A stretch of 64,000 nt of DNA from Hyphomicrobium sp. (GCA_019751875.1 JAIEMV010000001.1:1-64000), one strand, 5' to 3'; shown: positions 8,529-17,563, counted from the first letter of the stretch. Numbers and translations: made by a program. The notes: generated from the letters alone by a model not told the origin.

Positions 8529-9161
8529 TCAGTTCTTGGTGCCGAAATCGACCTTGGGCGTCTTCTGTTCGTCGGCAGGGATCTCGAATGCGGCCATCTC
8601 CGTCTTGTCGGGATAAACAAACGCGCGCCACCAGCGGCCGGGGATCGTGGTGATCTCAGTATTGTATTGGCGTACCGCCTGGATGTAGTCGCTGCGCGCG
8701 ATGCGGATCTTGTTCTCGATGCCCTCCAACTGGCTCTGGAGTGCGAGGAAGTTCTGGCCGGACTTGATGTCCGGATAGCGCTCGATGACGGCCAAGAGGC
8801 GGCCCAAGGCGCCCCCAAGTTGAGCTTGTGTCTCCTGGAAGGTCTTCATCGCCTCAGGATTGGTGAGGATGTCCGGTGGCGCCTGCACCTGAGCGCTGGT
8901 TGCCTTCGCCCGGGCTTCGACCACCTCGGTCAGCACACTTTTCTCCTGCTCAGCGAAGCCTTTGACGGTCGCGACCAGATTCGGGATGAGATCGGTGCGG
9001 GACTTGTAGGTGTTGAGAACCTCCGACCACGCTGCCTTGGCGTTCTGCTCATAGGTCGGGATGTTGTTCACGCCGCAACCGGCAAGCGGCAGCGTGACAG
9101 CGAGCAAAGAAGCCAGGACGAATGACCGGCTAAGCCGGGAAACACACGAAAAGAAAATCAT
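8529..9161 (-). CDS. LemA family lipoprotein
   Basis: The product has 210 residues from the ATG at 9161, which has GGAGG 11 bases upstream; a longer reading to 9215 has no better signal. The lipobox is LAGC at about residues 26-29. The LemA domain follows, with IPTYEQNAKAAWSEVLNTYK, RTDLIPNLVATVKGFA, the A/Q-rich coiled coil and RYPDIKSGQNF. These are the diagnostic LemA segments. Four long helices are expected, facing the periplasm. It is first in the lemA-ygcG-tpm cluster, a gene set conserved in many proteobacteria. The molecular activity is unknown. Confidence 0.94.
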   Translation of the reverse strand: MIFFSCVSRLSRSFVLASLLAVTLPLAGCGVNNIPTYEQNAKAAWSEVLNTYKSRTDLIPNLVATVKGFAEQEKSVLTEVVEARAKATSAQVQAPPDILTNPEAMKTFQETQAQLGGALGRLLAVIERYPDIKSGQNFLALQSQLEGIENKIRIARSDYIQAVRQYNTEITTIPGRWWRAFVYPDKTEMAAFEIPADEQKTPKVDFGTKN

Positions 9162-9377
9162 GGCGCGGAAGGCCTCCAGGCAAATTGACTTCTGAAGGTC
9201 ATAACCGCAGACCACGCGAAGGCAAGGCCCAAGCTAGATTTCCCTTTTATGCAGCGAGGGCGGGGCGCGTTGCAATCTTGACCCCGAGACCGCCACAATC
9301 GGGCCGCACATGTCATAGTTGGGCGCGGCTTTCCTGGCTACCTTGGCTGGGACGATGACGGGTGGGGTTAACGCGCG

Positions 9378-10232
9378 ATGCCGCGCAATACAATTGCCGT
9401 GATGAATACCAAGGGGGGCGTCGGGAAATCGACGCTCGTGCTGGCGCTTGCCGAGACGCTGTCGTGCTACCATGGCAAAAATGTGCTCGTGATCGATAGC
9501 GACGCACAGGCCAGCGTATCCAGCATGTTGACTTCCGTTGCCAATTTGCACCGGCTGCAATCGGAAGGTCTGACAATCGTCGATCATCTGGTCGGCCGCG
9601 TATTGCAGGGCGGAACACCGGACTGGTCGCGCGTCGTGATCCGCGATGTCGGCGACGTGGACGATGCACGCTCCGTTTTCCTCATCCCGAGCGACATGCA
9701 GCTGACCTTATTCGAGCGAGAGGTATCGAAAGAGCAGCTGCACGCCCGGCTCAGGGCCGCCATCGCCCAGTTGCTGCTCGAGGTGCGCAGCGTGTTCGAC
9801 GTGGTGCTCATCGACTGTCCGCCAGGGTTGTCTGTGCTGACGGAAAGCTGGCTTCGCGAATCCGATTTCCATATCTCGCCGACTAAGGCGGATTACGTCT
9901 CAGTTTGCGGGCTCGATGTGTTCCGGCGCTTCAAAGCCTTTAACCCAGAGATGGGTTTTGCTGAGAATCTCGGCGTCATCGTCAACATGTTCGACACGAC
10001 CTCGCCGACAGAGGCCGAGTACTACCAATGGCTCCGTGAGAACCCAGATAACAATTGTTTCACGGGTGTCGTTCCGCGGGCCCAATCGCTGCAGGACGCG
10101 GCGCGCTTCCGGACCCAGGACCGATCCTACTTCGCCAAGTATCCCGGGCACGTCGGACAAGCGGTGCGGGCGCTCACGGAGGAACTGCTGCAGCGGATGG
10201 ACGCGACCGCGTCAGCGGCCAGCGCGGCGTGA
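9378..10232 (+). CDS. ParA/MinD-type ATPase without an adjacent ParB
   Basis: The product has 284 residues. The deviant Walker A motif KGGVGKST is at 12-19, with the signature lysine at 12. VLVIDSDAQAS (Walker A', about 35-45) and VVLIDCPPGLS (Walker B, about 138-148) follow. It belongs to the ParA/Soj AAA-like partition ATPases, which bind ATP, dimerise and bind DNA non-specifically to position chromosomes, plasmids or protein clusters. There is no parB, parS repeat or rep gene nearby, so a chromosome-partition role is unlikely; positioning of a protein complex is possible but unproven. It is transcribed alone, divergent from lemA and convergent with tRNA-Gly. Confidence 0.9.
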   Translation: MPRNTIAVMNTKGGVGKSTLVLALAETLSCYHGKNVLVIDSDAQASVSSMLTSVANLHRLQSEGLTIVDHLVGRVLQGGTPDWSRVVIRDVGDVDDARSVFLIPSDMQLTLFEREVSKEQLHARLRAAIAQLLLEVRSVFDVVLIDCPPGLSVLTESWLRESDFHISPTKADYVSVCGLDVFRRFKAFNPEMGFAENLGVIVNMFDTTSPTEAEYYQWLRENPDNNCFTGVVPRAQSLQDAARFRTQDRSYFAKYPGHVGQAVRALTEELLQRMDATASAASAA

Positions 10233-10285
10233 GTCGCGGCCAGAGCGCTCATCGGCGCAATTTTTCTGCCTCTTAGCACTTCGAA

Positions 10286-10360
10286 TGGAGCGGGCGAAGG
10301 GGATCGAACCCTCGACCCTCACGTTGGCAACGTGATGCTCTACCGCTGAGCTACACCCGC
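10286..10360 (-). tRNA. tRNA-Gly (anticodon GCC)
   Basis: Read on the minus strand, the acceptor stem GCGGGTG (10360-10354) pairs with CGCCCGC. The D-arm is AGCTCAGCGGTAGAG, the anticodon arm is CACGT-TGCCAA-CGTG with anticodon GCC, and the T-arm holds GGTTCGATCC. The discriminator T and an encoded CCA occupy 10289-10286. All four arms pair well, so the gene looks functional. Confidence 0.97.
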
Positions 10361-10540
10361 TTACCATTCCGAATGCCGCATTTTAGCGGCAACGGTGACT
10401 TGATCAAGCTGACCGGTCACCGGAGGCAGGCGGATAACAGGCCGCTATCAGCCCGTCAACTGGAAACCAATCCGACCGCCGGGCTTGCCGCAGCCGCTCA
10501 CGCGCCCTACTTCCGGGGACTGAACTCATGACGTCCACCT

Positions 10541-11050
10541 TTGAGCCAGTCTTTGACGCCCCTCCGCCGACACCTGATGGAACGGCTTGCCGAACTCCGC
10601 ATTGAGACCACGACGGTCGATCATCCGCCCGTGTTCTCGGTTGAGGAGAGCGGCGAGTTGTATGCGAAGATCCCCGGCGGACACACCAAGAACCTGTTTT
10701 TGAAGGACGCCAAGGGTGCGCTGTTCCTGATCGTTGCGCACCATCGGACGCGCGTAGACTTTAAGCGGCTACCGCCTGTTATCGGTTCGGCAAGGTTGAG
10801 CTTTGGACCGGCGGAGCTACTGCAGGAGGTCATGGGGGTGAAACCTGGCTCGGTGACAGCATTCGCGGTCATGAACGATGCCGGTCAGCAGGTCCGGGTG
10901 GTGATGGATCGAAACCTGATGGAATTCGACATTATCAATCTGCACCCCATGGAAAATTCCGCCACAACGAGCATTGCGCGGGACGACCTTTTGCGGTTCA
11001 TTCGCGCCACGGGACACATACCCCAGATCGCGGCGCTCACGGTCGACTGA
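10541..11050 (+). CDS. YbaK/ProX-type aminoacyl-tRNA deacylase
   Basis: The product belongs to the YbaK/ProX trans-editing family, which hydrolyses mischarged Ala- or Cys-tRNA(Pro) in the cytoplasm. Family landmarks are DHPPVFSVEES, the glycine loop IPGGHTKNLFLKD with the conserved lysine, and VKPGSVTAFAVMND. The start is doubtful. TTG 10541 (169 residues) and ATG 10577 (157 residues) both lack a ribosome binding site. An ATG at 10528 has GGGGAC nine bases upstream but is in another frame and stops after 25 codons. Its product ends PPPTPD just where family members usually begin their first helix, which suggests a one-step frameshift near 10575. The body of the protein is intact. Confidence 0.88.
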   Translation: MSQSLTPLRRHLMERLAELRIETTTVDHPPVFSVEESGELYAKIPGGHTKNLFLKDAKGALFLIVAHHRTRVDFKRLPPVIGSARLSFGPAELLQEVMGVKPGSVTAFAVMNDAGQQVRVVMDRNLMEFDIINLHPMENSATTSIARDDLLRFIRATGHIPQIAALTVD

Positions 11051-11169
11051 CGCCCGGAGCTATCGACATGGAGATGGCCTCGATCTGATCAGAGGCGATA
11101 GGTAATTTCGCAATGCGACGGGCTGAGCGGAGGACGCCGCCCGCGGCAGACACCCAAGGAGACGACGGA

Positions 11170-12087
11170 ATGGATATCGGTTCGGCGACACCCGCGGCCG
11201 GGGACATCGTCAAGGACACGACGACGGCGAATTTCATGAAGGATGTCATAGAGGCTTCACGGACATCGCTCGTGCTCGTCGATTTCTGGGCGAGCTGGTG
11301 TGGGCCGTGCAAGCAGCTCGCTCCAGTGCTTGAGAAGGTCGTCAAAAGCTACGGAGGCAAGGTGCGCCTCGTGAAGCTTGATACGGATGCACATCCCTCT
11401 ATCGCAGCGCAGCTTCGCGTGCAGTCGCTGCCGACCGTCTATGCGTTTCGCGACGGGCGGCCGCTCGATGGCTTCGTCGGCGTACAACCCGAGAGCATGA
11501 TGCGCCAATTTGTCGATCGCCTAATCGGCGATGATCCAGGCGCTCTGGCAGACGCCGGGCCGACACTCGAGGATATTCTGGCTGCCGCAGCGGAAGCCTT
11601 CGACGCCGGGGATCTGCAAGGCGCGGCTGAAGCTTATGCGGCTGTCTTGCAGGAAGACCAGACGAACGTCGAGGCGCTCGCCGGAGTCGCGCGGTGCTAT
11701 CTCAAATCGGGCGATACAGAGCGCGCGGAGCAAATGCTGTCGCTCGTCCCACCAGACAAGGAGAACACGCCGTCGGTGCAAGCCGTGAAAGCGGCACTGG
11801 ACCTCGCCGCCAAGGCGGCGGGGGCAAGTGAAACGGCGGCGCTTGAAGACCGGATCGCGAAAGATCCTGCGGACCATCAGGCTCGTTATGATTTGGCCGT
11901 CGCTCTGGCGGCGTCCGGCTACAAGGGCGAAGCGCTGGATCACTTGCTGACGATCGTTCGGCGCGACCGGAATTGGAACGAACAGGCTGCGCGTAAGCAG
12001 CTCGTACAGTTATTCGAGGTGTGGGGGCCGAAGGACGAATTCACGGTCGATGGCCGCAAGCGGCTTTCTTCCATCCTTTTCGCCTGA
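11170..12087 (+). CDS. Thioredoxin-TPR co-chaperone, YbbN/CnoX type
   Basis: The product has 305 residues from ATG 11170, which has AAGGAG nine bases upstream; a reading from 11113 adds a poor N-terminus. Residues ~15-125 form a thioredoxin fold with an intact WCGPC redox site at 43-47. Residues ~135-305 carry TPR-like helical repeats (EAFDAGDLQGAAEAYAAVL, ALAGVARCYLKSGDTERAEQ). This is the YbbN/CnoX architecture: a holdase that hands clients to GroEL or DnaK. The E. coli protein lacks the second cysteine; the CGPC here implies thiol oxidoreductase activity, as in alphaproteobacterial versions. It precedes the Lon-N gene by 25 bp and is probably in one operon with it. Confidence 0.93.
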   Translation: MDIGSATPAAGDIVKDTTTANFMKDVIEASRTSLVLVDFWASWCGPCKQLAPVLEKVVKSYGGKVRLVKLDTDAHPSIAAQLRVQSLPTVYAFRDGRPLDGFVGVQPESMMRQFVDRLIGDDPGALADAGPTLEDILAAAAEAFDAGDLQGAAEAYAAVLQEDQTNVEALAGVARCYLKSGDTERAEQMLSLVPPDKENTPSVQAVKAALDLAAKAAGASETAALEDRIAKDPADHQARYDLAVALAASGYKGEALDHLLTIVRRDRNWNEQAARKQLVQLFEVWGPKDEFTVDGRKRLSSILFA

Positions 12088-12112
12088 GGCTCGCGCACAG
12101 AAAGGACGCCCA

Positions 12113-12799
12113 TTGGGCTGGACGGATCAGTATCAGAGACCGCAGGATCTCCCGCCGCGGCTGCCGGTGTTTCCGCTGCGCGGAGCCATTCTTCTCCCGC
12201 GCGCGACGCTGCCACTCAATATCTTTGAACCCCGTTATCTTGCGATGCTGCACGACACGCTTGCCGGATCACGACTAATCGGCATCATTCAGCCGGCGCG
12301 CACCGGAAGCGTGCTCGAAACCGAAAGTCCGCAAGGTAAATCGTCGCCGCTGCGGTCGGTCGGCTGTGCTGGACGTGTGACAAGCTATCAAGAACTCGAT
12401 GACGGTCGGCTTGCGATCACGCTGACAGGAATCGGCCGGTTCGAGGTCATTGGAGAGGCGGCATCGCCAACAGCCTATCGTATTGCCAGCGTCTCGTACG
12501 ACCGTTTCGTGCAGGATTTGACGCAGGGGCTTGGCGAGAACGAGGTCGATCGGGCGGGGCTACTGCGCGTTCTCAAATCTTACCTCGAACAGAACCGGCT
12601 CGAGGCAGACTGGACATCGATCGAGCGCGCGTCGAGCGAAAGCCTGGTGAACGCGCTGTCAATCATGGCGCCATATGGCGCTGAAGAAAAGCAGGCGCTT
12701 TTAGAAGCGCGTGACTTGAAGACGAGGTCGGAAGTCCTTGTCGCACTCGCGGAGATGGAAATCGCGGCCAACGGCGGATCAGGCGGGACGATTCAATGA
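12113..12799 (+). CDS. Lon N-terminal (substrate-binding) domain protein
   Basis: The product has 228 residues starting at TTG 12113, with AAAGGA seven bases upstream. A longer reading from 12050 would overlap the preceding thioredoxin gene. It is a stand-alone Lon N-domain (PUA-like): [19 protein letters not shown] and [11 protein letters not shown] are the diagnostic motifs, followed by [23 protein letters not shown]. There is no ATPase or protease domain, so it cannot act as a protease itself; binding of proteins or RNA is presumed. It sits between the thioredoxin-TPR gene and the Trm112-like gene and overlaps the latter by four bases, which implies translational coupling. Confidence 0.93.
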   Translation: MGWTDQYQRPQDLPPRLPVFPLRGAILLPRATLPLNIFEPRYLAMLHDTLAGSRLIGIIQPARTGSVLETESPQGKSSPLRSVGCAGRVTSYQELDDGRLAITLTGIGRFEVIGEAASPTAYRIASVSYDRFVQDLTQGLGENEVDRAGLLRVLKSYLEQNRLEADWTSIERASSESLVNALSIMAPYGAEEKQALLEARDLKTRSEVLVALAEMEIAANGGSGGTIQ

Positions 12800-13026
12800 G
12801 CGGCAACGAACGATACGGTGAACCTTCGGCCGGGCCGCGTCTCGATCCGAGGCTGTTGGAAGTGCTTGTTTGTCCGCTTACCAAGGCCATCCTCGTGTAT
12901 AGTCCGGAGAAGCAGGAACTGCTCAGCCGTAAAGCTGCACTTGCGTATCCGATCCGCAACGGCGTTCCCTTGATGACGGCGGAAGCCGCGCGGCATCTCA
13001 CCGACGAGGAAATAGACAAGCTCTGA
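12796..13026 (+). CDS. Trm112/YcaR-like small protein
   Basis: The product has 76 residues. [20 protein letters not shown] and [12 protein letters not shown] are the two conserved segments of the Trm112/UPF0434 family. In eukaryotes and archaea Trm112 activates methyltransferases; the bacterial role is less defined. Only one cysteine (in VCPLTK) remains of the zinc cluster, as is common in bacterial members. ATG 12796 overlaps the preceding stop as ATGA. No methyltransferase gene is adjacent, so its partner is not indicated by context. Confidence 0.9.
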   Translation: MSGNERYGEPSAGPRLDPRLLEVLVCPLTKAILVYSPEKQELLSRKAALAYPIRNGVPLMTAEAARHLTDEEIDKL

Positions 13027-13159
13027 GAAATGCGGAGTCTAGAGTATTTACGACTTTCCGCATTAACTTTGCTGCTTCAGTTTTTGTTAAAGCAAGCGCC
13101 GCTTAGCTGCGAGCCGGCGCGCGCATTGTGAACGTGCGCACCCGAGAAGGTGTAGCAGC

Positions 13160-14917
13160 GTGTGTGAAAGCGGCCATAGCACGGATCGAGACGAAGATCG
13201 TCGCTCAGTCTCTATGCTTCCGTTGATCGGCGGGTTCTTGGCATCCGTGCGCCGCGCATCGGAACGACTTTCGTTTTGCAGCGATACGACGAACGAGCGC
13301 GCATTTCCTGACGAAAAACTGGAGCAGCTGCATGATCTGCATTGGCGGATCGCCGATAGCGCGCGCGGCTACCGAGATCTTCTCGATGCACAAGCAGGTT
13401 TGATCGTGCGTCGAAACGCCGACGGTCAGGTTCTTTTTGCCAATCGTGCTTATCTGCAGGCATTTGGTTTGCGAGAGGACGAGTTGGCCGGACGACGGCA
13501 CGATCCGCACGTGCTCGCAATCGAGAACCATCCTTCGCACCATGTCGAATACATGGAGACGGTTTCGGGACCACGCTGGATCGCCTGGGAAGAAACAGCA
13601 TGCGGTCCGGCTGACGGCTGTGAGACGCAACGCATCGGCCGCGACATCACACAAGATCGCCGCGATGCGGAAGACTTGCGCCGGGCGCGGGACGCGGCGC
13701 TCGACGCAAATCGTGCGAAGTCGCGCTTCCTAGCAAACATGAGCCATGAAATTCGAACGCCGATGAACGGGATTATCGGCATGTCGGATCTGCTGCTCGA
13801 CAGTGACCTCGCGGACGATCAAGCGAGCTACGCACGGGCGATTTCTCAGTCGGCCCGGGCATTAATGTCGCTGATAGACGAGATCCTCGATTTTTCCCGG
13901 ATCGAAGCTGGCAAGCTTGCACTCGTCAAAATGCCGTTCAAGATTGTCGAGACGGTAGAAACCTGTGTGGTGCTACTTGAGCCAAGGGCCGTGGACAAGG
14001 GGCTTACAATCTCCTTTTCCATAGTGGGCGATGCGCCGCCTTTGCTTTCCGGAGATGAGCCGCGTGTCCGCCAGATCGTGCTCAATCTGCTGTCGAACGC
14101 TGTCAAGTTCACCGATGCCGGCTCGGTGCATGTCACCGTTTCGGCGCGTGACGTCGAACCTGCAACGGGAAAGGTGCATTTGACGCTCGCTGTCGAAGAT
14201 ACCGGGATCGGTCTCAGCAAGGCGGAAGCAGCGGTCGTGTTTGCCGAGTTCGAGCGGGCGGAGGCGGCAGTGTATCGGCAGGATGGGGGTTCGGGCCTAG
14301 GGCTCGCCATTGCGCGACGGATCGCTCACGCGATGGGTGGTGATATCATCGTCGTATCGGAGCCAGGGCGCGGATCAGTGTTCACTGCTGAACTGATCCT
14401 CGAACGTGCGGACACATCGGCTCCAGTCCTGCACGCGGCGGTGTCACGGGCCTCGCCTGGCGCCCGGGGGTCGGAAGCGGATCGGCGGGTGACTGCGAAC
14501 GTTCTGCTTGCCGAGGACAATGCCGTCAACGCGCTGCTTGCGACGCGCTTGCTCGAGCGCGAGGGTTGCCACGTGGTGCGCGCGCAGACCGGCGACGAAG
14601 CGATTGCGGCGGTTGCGAGGACCATTGCCGGTCAAGATCCACCGTATGATCTCGTGCTCATGGACATCTATATGCCGCGGCTGAACGGGATCGAGGCGAC
14701 ACGGGCCATTCGCCGTTTGCTTGCTGCATCCAGCGAGGACGTGCGACCGGCGCTTCCTATCATTGCTGTCACAGCGAATGCTTTTCCGGAGGATCGCCAG
14801 CGCTACCTTGCTGCCGGTATGGACGACTATTTGGCCAAGCCTTTCGACAGCTGCGCACTGACTTCGGTTCTCGCTCGATGGCTGCCGCGGGCGCGTCGCG
14901 CAAATCCGGCTGCCTGA
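13160..14917 (+). CDS. PAS-containing hybrid histidine kinase with C-terminal receiver
   Basis: The product has 585 residues from GTG 13160, with GAGAAGG nine bases upstream. Domains in order are a PAS sensor at about 70-165 (GLIVRRNADGQVLFANRAYL), a HisKA dimerisation domain with NMSHEIRTPMNG and the phospho-accepting His196, an HATPase domain at about 290-420 (NLLSNAVKFT, DTGIGL, GGSGLGLAI), and a receiver at about 450-575 with Asp502 in LVLMDIYMPRLNG and the lysine of LAKPF. No membrane segment is seen, so it is probably cytosolic. It has no adjacent response regulator; phosphotransfer to a separate HPt protein is likely. The signal sensed is unknown. Confidence 0.94.
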   Translation: MCESGHSTDRDEDRRSVSMLPLIGGFLASVRRASERLSFCSDTTNERAFPDEKLEQLHDLHWRIADSARGYRDLLDAQAGLIVRRNADGQVLFANRAYLQAFGLREDELAGRRHDPHVLAIENHPSHHVEYMETVSGPRWIAWEETACGPADGCETQRIGRDITQDRRDAEDLRRARDAALDANRAKSRFLANMSHEIRTPMNGIIGMSDLLLDSDLADDQASYARAISQSARALMSLIDEILDFSRIEAGKLALVKMPFKIVETVETCVVLLEPRAVDKGLTISFSIVGDAPPLLSGDEPRVRQIVLNLLSNAVKFTDAGSVHVTVSARDVEPATGKVHLTLAVEDTGIGLSKAEAAVVFAEFERAEAAVYRQDGGSGLGLAIARRIAHAMGGDIIVVSEPGRGSVFTAELILERADTSAPVLHAAVSRASPGARGSEADRRVTANVLLAEDNAVNALLATRLLEREGCHVVRAQTGDEAIAAVARTIAGQDPPYDLVLMDIYMPRLNGIEATRAIRRLLAASSEDVRPALPIIAVTANAFPEDRQRYLAAGMDDYLAKPFDSCALTSVLARWLPRARRANPAA

Positions 14918-15047
14918 CGGACCGATTTCATCGGCTGCGACGCCGTTGCTTGTCGCAAAATCGTCTCGGAATCGTGTCATATGCTGCCGCAGCGGCCGCA
15001 GGGTCGCATGAGATTGCGCCCCGAAGAGCGGCGCCGGAGCAGACCAG

Positions 15048-16043
15048 ATGAAGCAAGGTCGAGGCCTAACGGGTCGATTGAAGCGCATCGCGAAATTGAG
15101 CGCTCCCCCATCCGGCCTCCTCGCGAACCGCGCGCTCGAATTGCGCAATCTGAACGAACGGGCGCGGGTCAAGGCACTTTCATTCGTGCGGGTCCCGCAG
15201 CCAAAGGTGTACGGCGCAATCGGCGACCTGGAAGTGCGGATGGCGGGAAACCGCGCCGACATTTTGCAGGCGCAGCGACTGCGCTACGAAGTGTTCTACG
15301 AAGAGCTTTCCGCAAAGCCAAATCCGGTCGCTTCGATGCGGCGGCTCGATCAGGATTCTTATGACGCCGTCTGTGATCATCTTCTGGTCGTCGACACGTC
15401 GCCGGAACCGCACGGACGGGAACGCTGGGCGCACCGGCGTAGGCCCCGTGTCGTCGGAACCTACCGGCTCCTACGGCAGGAGATTGCCGAACGGACGCTC
15501 GGTTTTTACTCGCAGGCCGAATACGATATTGCGCCGCTCGTGCGGGCGAAGTCGCCGCACTATCGGTTCGTGGAACTGGGCCGTTCGTGCGTGTTGAAGC
15601 CATACCGGTCAAAGCGATCGGTGGAGCTTTTGTGGCATGGGCTATGGACCTATGTGCGTGAGCATAAGGTGGACGTGATGATCGGCTGTGCCAGCTTCGA
15701 GGGTACCGATCCTGCGGCACATGCGATGGCTCTTTCATATCTTCACCATTATGCCATGGCGCCGGTGGATTGGCGATGCACGGCGCATGCGCCTCTGCAT
15801 CAAAAAATGGATCTCATCGAAAAAGACAAGATTGATCTCAAGCAGGCGCTCAAGGCCATGCCGCCGCTCATCAAGGGGTATCTGCGGCTCGGCGCCTTTG
15901 TCGGCGACGGCGCGGTGATCGACCGGCAGTTCGGCACCACGGACGTTCTTGTCATTCTTCCGGTCGAGAAGATCGATCCGCGCTACTTCGAGCACTTCGG
16001 CGCGCCGAGTGAACTCAGGAGCCGTATCGCGGTGGGCGACTGA
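15048..16043 (+). CDS. olsB: OlsB-type L-ornithine N-alpha-acyltransferase
   Basis: The product has 331 residues, with a basic N-terminus before an acyltransferase fold at about 60-270. VRMAGNRADILQAQRLRYEVFYEEL is the conserved opening of the GNAT-like, hemolysin/OlsB acyltransferases. VVGTYRLLRQE, FVELGRSCVLKPYR and IGCASFEGTDP follow. OlsB transfers a 3-hydroxyacyl group from acyl carrier protein to ornithine to make lyso-ornithine lipid, a phosphate-free membrane lipid common in Hyphomicrobiales. The second enzyme, OlsA, is not encoded next to it, which is the usual situation in this group. GGAG lies nine bases before ATG 15048. Closely related acyl-homoserine or hemolysin-like acyltransferases cannot be excluded. 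Confidence 0.87.
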   Translation: MKQGRGLTGRLKRIAKLSAPPSGLLANRALELRNLNERARVKALSFVRVPQPKVYGAIGDLEVRMAGNRADILQAQRLRYEVFYEELSAKPNPVASMRRLDQDSYDAVCDHLLVVDTSPEPHGRERWAHRRRPRVVGTYRLLRQEIAERTLGFYSQAEYDIAPLVRAKSPHYRFVELGRSCVLKPYRSKRSVELLWHGLWTYVREHKVDVMIGCASFEGTDPAAHAMALSYLHHYAMAPVDWRCTAHAPLHQKMDLIEKDKIDLKQALKAMPPLIKGYLRLGAFVGDGAVIDRQFGTTDVLVILPVEKIDPRYFEHFGAPSELRSRIAVGD

Positions 16044-16159
16044 CCGCGGTCTCTCTCCAACCTGTTCCTGAATTCCTGCCGACTTGCAGTTGCTGCTGCC
16101 GCCGCGTGCGACTATCGTGACTGCGATATCCTCCTGTGAGACAGAGATCGCAATCGCAC

Positions 16160-16534
16160 ATGACCGAAGTCAGCCCCGCCGCCGCTCTTCCCCTCCTCGT
16201 GTCGTTCCGTGCTCCGCTACCGGCCGGGGAGACCTACCGGCCGCCGGCGGATCGCATTGTCTCAGGCGATCCTGTCCAGACGGCGTGGAACCTCTTCACA
16301 AGCGGGGACGGGCGTTTCCATTCCGGCATATGGGAATCCAAGCCCGGCAAATGGCGCTGCATCTTTACTGAAAGCGAGTTCTGCCAGATCCTCTCTGGCG
16401 TGCTCGTCGTCACAGGAGATGACGGGCAGACGGCCACCTATCGCGCAGGCGACGCATTCGTATCTCCAGCCGGCTTCACCGGCACCTGGGAGGTCGTCGA
16501 GACTGTGCGCAAGCATTACGCCTACTACGAATAG
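16160..16534 (+). CDS. Cupin-fold protein (DUF861 type)
   Basis: The product has 124 residues from ATG 16160; a GTG at 16136 would add eight residues. It is a single-domain RmlC-like cupin of the DUF861/(S)-ureidoglycine-like class: GIWESKPGKWRCIFTESEFCQILSG and ATYRAGDAFVSPAGFTGTWEV. Metal-binding histidines are sparse, so catalysis is uncertain. It ends 14 bp before a quinone-oxidoreductase-like gene and is probably co-transcribed with it. The substrate is not predictable from sequence. Confidence 0.85.
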   Translation: MTEVSPAAALPLLVSFRAPLPAGETYRPPADRIVSGDPVQTAWNLFTSGDGRFHSGIWESKPGKWRCIFTESEFCQILSGVLVVTGDDGQTATYRAGDAFVSPAGFTGTWEVVETVRKHYAYYE

Positions 16535-16548
16535 GATGGCAAATTCGC

Positions 16549-17559
16549 ATGAAAGCCGTCATTGCCCACAAGCCTTCAAAGATTGAAACGTTGGAAGTAG
16601 TGGAGCGTGCTGATCCCGGCGAGCCGGGGCAGCACCAAATCCGCGTCCGCCTACATGCGAATTCGCTCAACTACCATGACTATGCTGTAGCCAATGGTGC
16701 TATTCCAACTGCCGAGGGCCGCATCCTGATGTCGGATGCCGCCGGCGTTGTGGAGGCCGTGGGCCCAGACGTGACGGAGTTCGCCGTCGGCGATCATGTC
16801 GTCTCGCTTTTCTTTCCCTACTGGCAGGATGGTACTCCTCCGCACGGCAACTTCAGCCACGTTCCAGGCGACGGTCTCGACGGGTATTCGCGCGAGGTCG
16901 TCGTCACGCCTGCGAACTGGTTCACGCCTGCGCCTGAAGGCTGGTCGCATGCTGAGGCGGCGACGCTGCCTTGTGCGGCGCTCACAGCGTGGCGCGCGCT
17001 CGTTGTGGAGGGTGAAATCAAGGCGGGTGACAGCGTTCTGATACTTGGCACAGGTGGCGTGGCGGTGTTTGCGCTTCAGTTCGCCAAGATGATGGGTGCG
17101 ACCGCTATCATTACGTCTTCCTCGGACGCTAAGCTGGAGAAAGCCAAGTCGCTCGGCGCCGATCACACAATCAACTATAAGACGGAGACACGCTGGGGCG
17201 ACGCCGTGCAGCAGTGGACTGGCGGGCGCGGCGTCGATCACGTGCTCGAAATTGGCGGTCCAGGGACGCTGCCGCAATCGATCACGGCAGCACGGGTCGG
17301 CGGGCACGTCTCGCTGATCGGAATTCTCACCGGTATTGCCGGTAATGTTCCCACTTTGATGATGATGGCCAAACAGATCAAGCTGCAGGGCATCATCGTC
17401 GGCAGCCGGCGCCATCAGCAGGATATGGTACGCGCACTTGATGCGAATCCGGGGCTGCGTCCGGTCATCGATCGGACGTTTCCGCTCGAAAAGCTGGCGG
17501 ATGCGTTCCGATACGAAGAGAGCGCCACCCATTTCGGCAAAATTTGCGTGGAGATGTAA
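16549..17559 (+). CDS. Medium-chain NAD(P)-dependent oxidoreductase, quinone-reductase-like
   Basis: The product has 336 residues and the full MDR fold: a GroES-like N-terminal domain (SDAAGVVEAVGPDVTEFAVG) and a Rossmann domain with the nucleotide-binding GTGGVAVFALQFAK at about 166-180. ITSSSDAKLEKAKSLGADH is the usual cofactor-specificity region. The catalytic zinc ligands are not evident: NSLNYHDYA replaces the C-G-T/S-D of zinc alcohol dehydrogenases. A zinc-free quinone or enone reductase is therefore more likely than an alcohol dehydrogenase. It follows the cupin gene by 14 bp and converges on the malic enzyme gene, only four bases apart. Confidence 0.9.
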   Translation: MKAVIAHKPSKIETLEVVERADPGEPGQHQIRVRLHANSLNYHDYAVANGAIPTAEGRILMSDAAGVVEAVGPDVTEFAVGDHVVSLFFPYWQDGTPPHGNFSHVPGDGLDGYSREVVVTPANWFTPAPEGWSHAEAATLPCAALTAWRALVVEGEIKAGDSVLILGTGGVAVFALQFAKMMGATAIITSSSDAKLEKAKSLGADHTINYKTETRWGDAVQQWTGGRGVDHVLEIGGPGTLPQSITAARVGGHVSLIGILTGIAGNVPTLMMMAKQIKLQGIIVGSRRHQQDMVRALDANPGLRPVIDRTFPLEKLADAFRYEESATHFGKICVEM

Positions 17560-17563
17560 ACGC

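Noticed and set aside
9378-10360. ParA plus tRNA-Gly as an integrated plasmid or island boundary
   Set aside because: There is no integrase, no repeat of the tRNA 3' end and no Rep or ParB gene. The following genes are housekeeping.
12050-12112. N-terminal extension of the Lon-N protein
   Set aside because: It overlaps the end of the thioredoxin gene and has no ribosome site; TTG 12113 has AAAGGA at a good distance.
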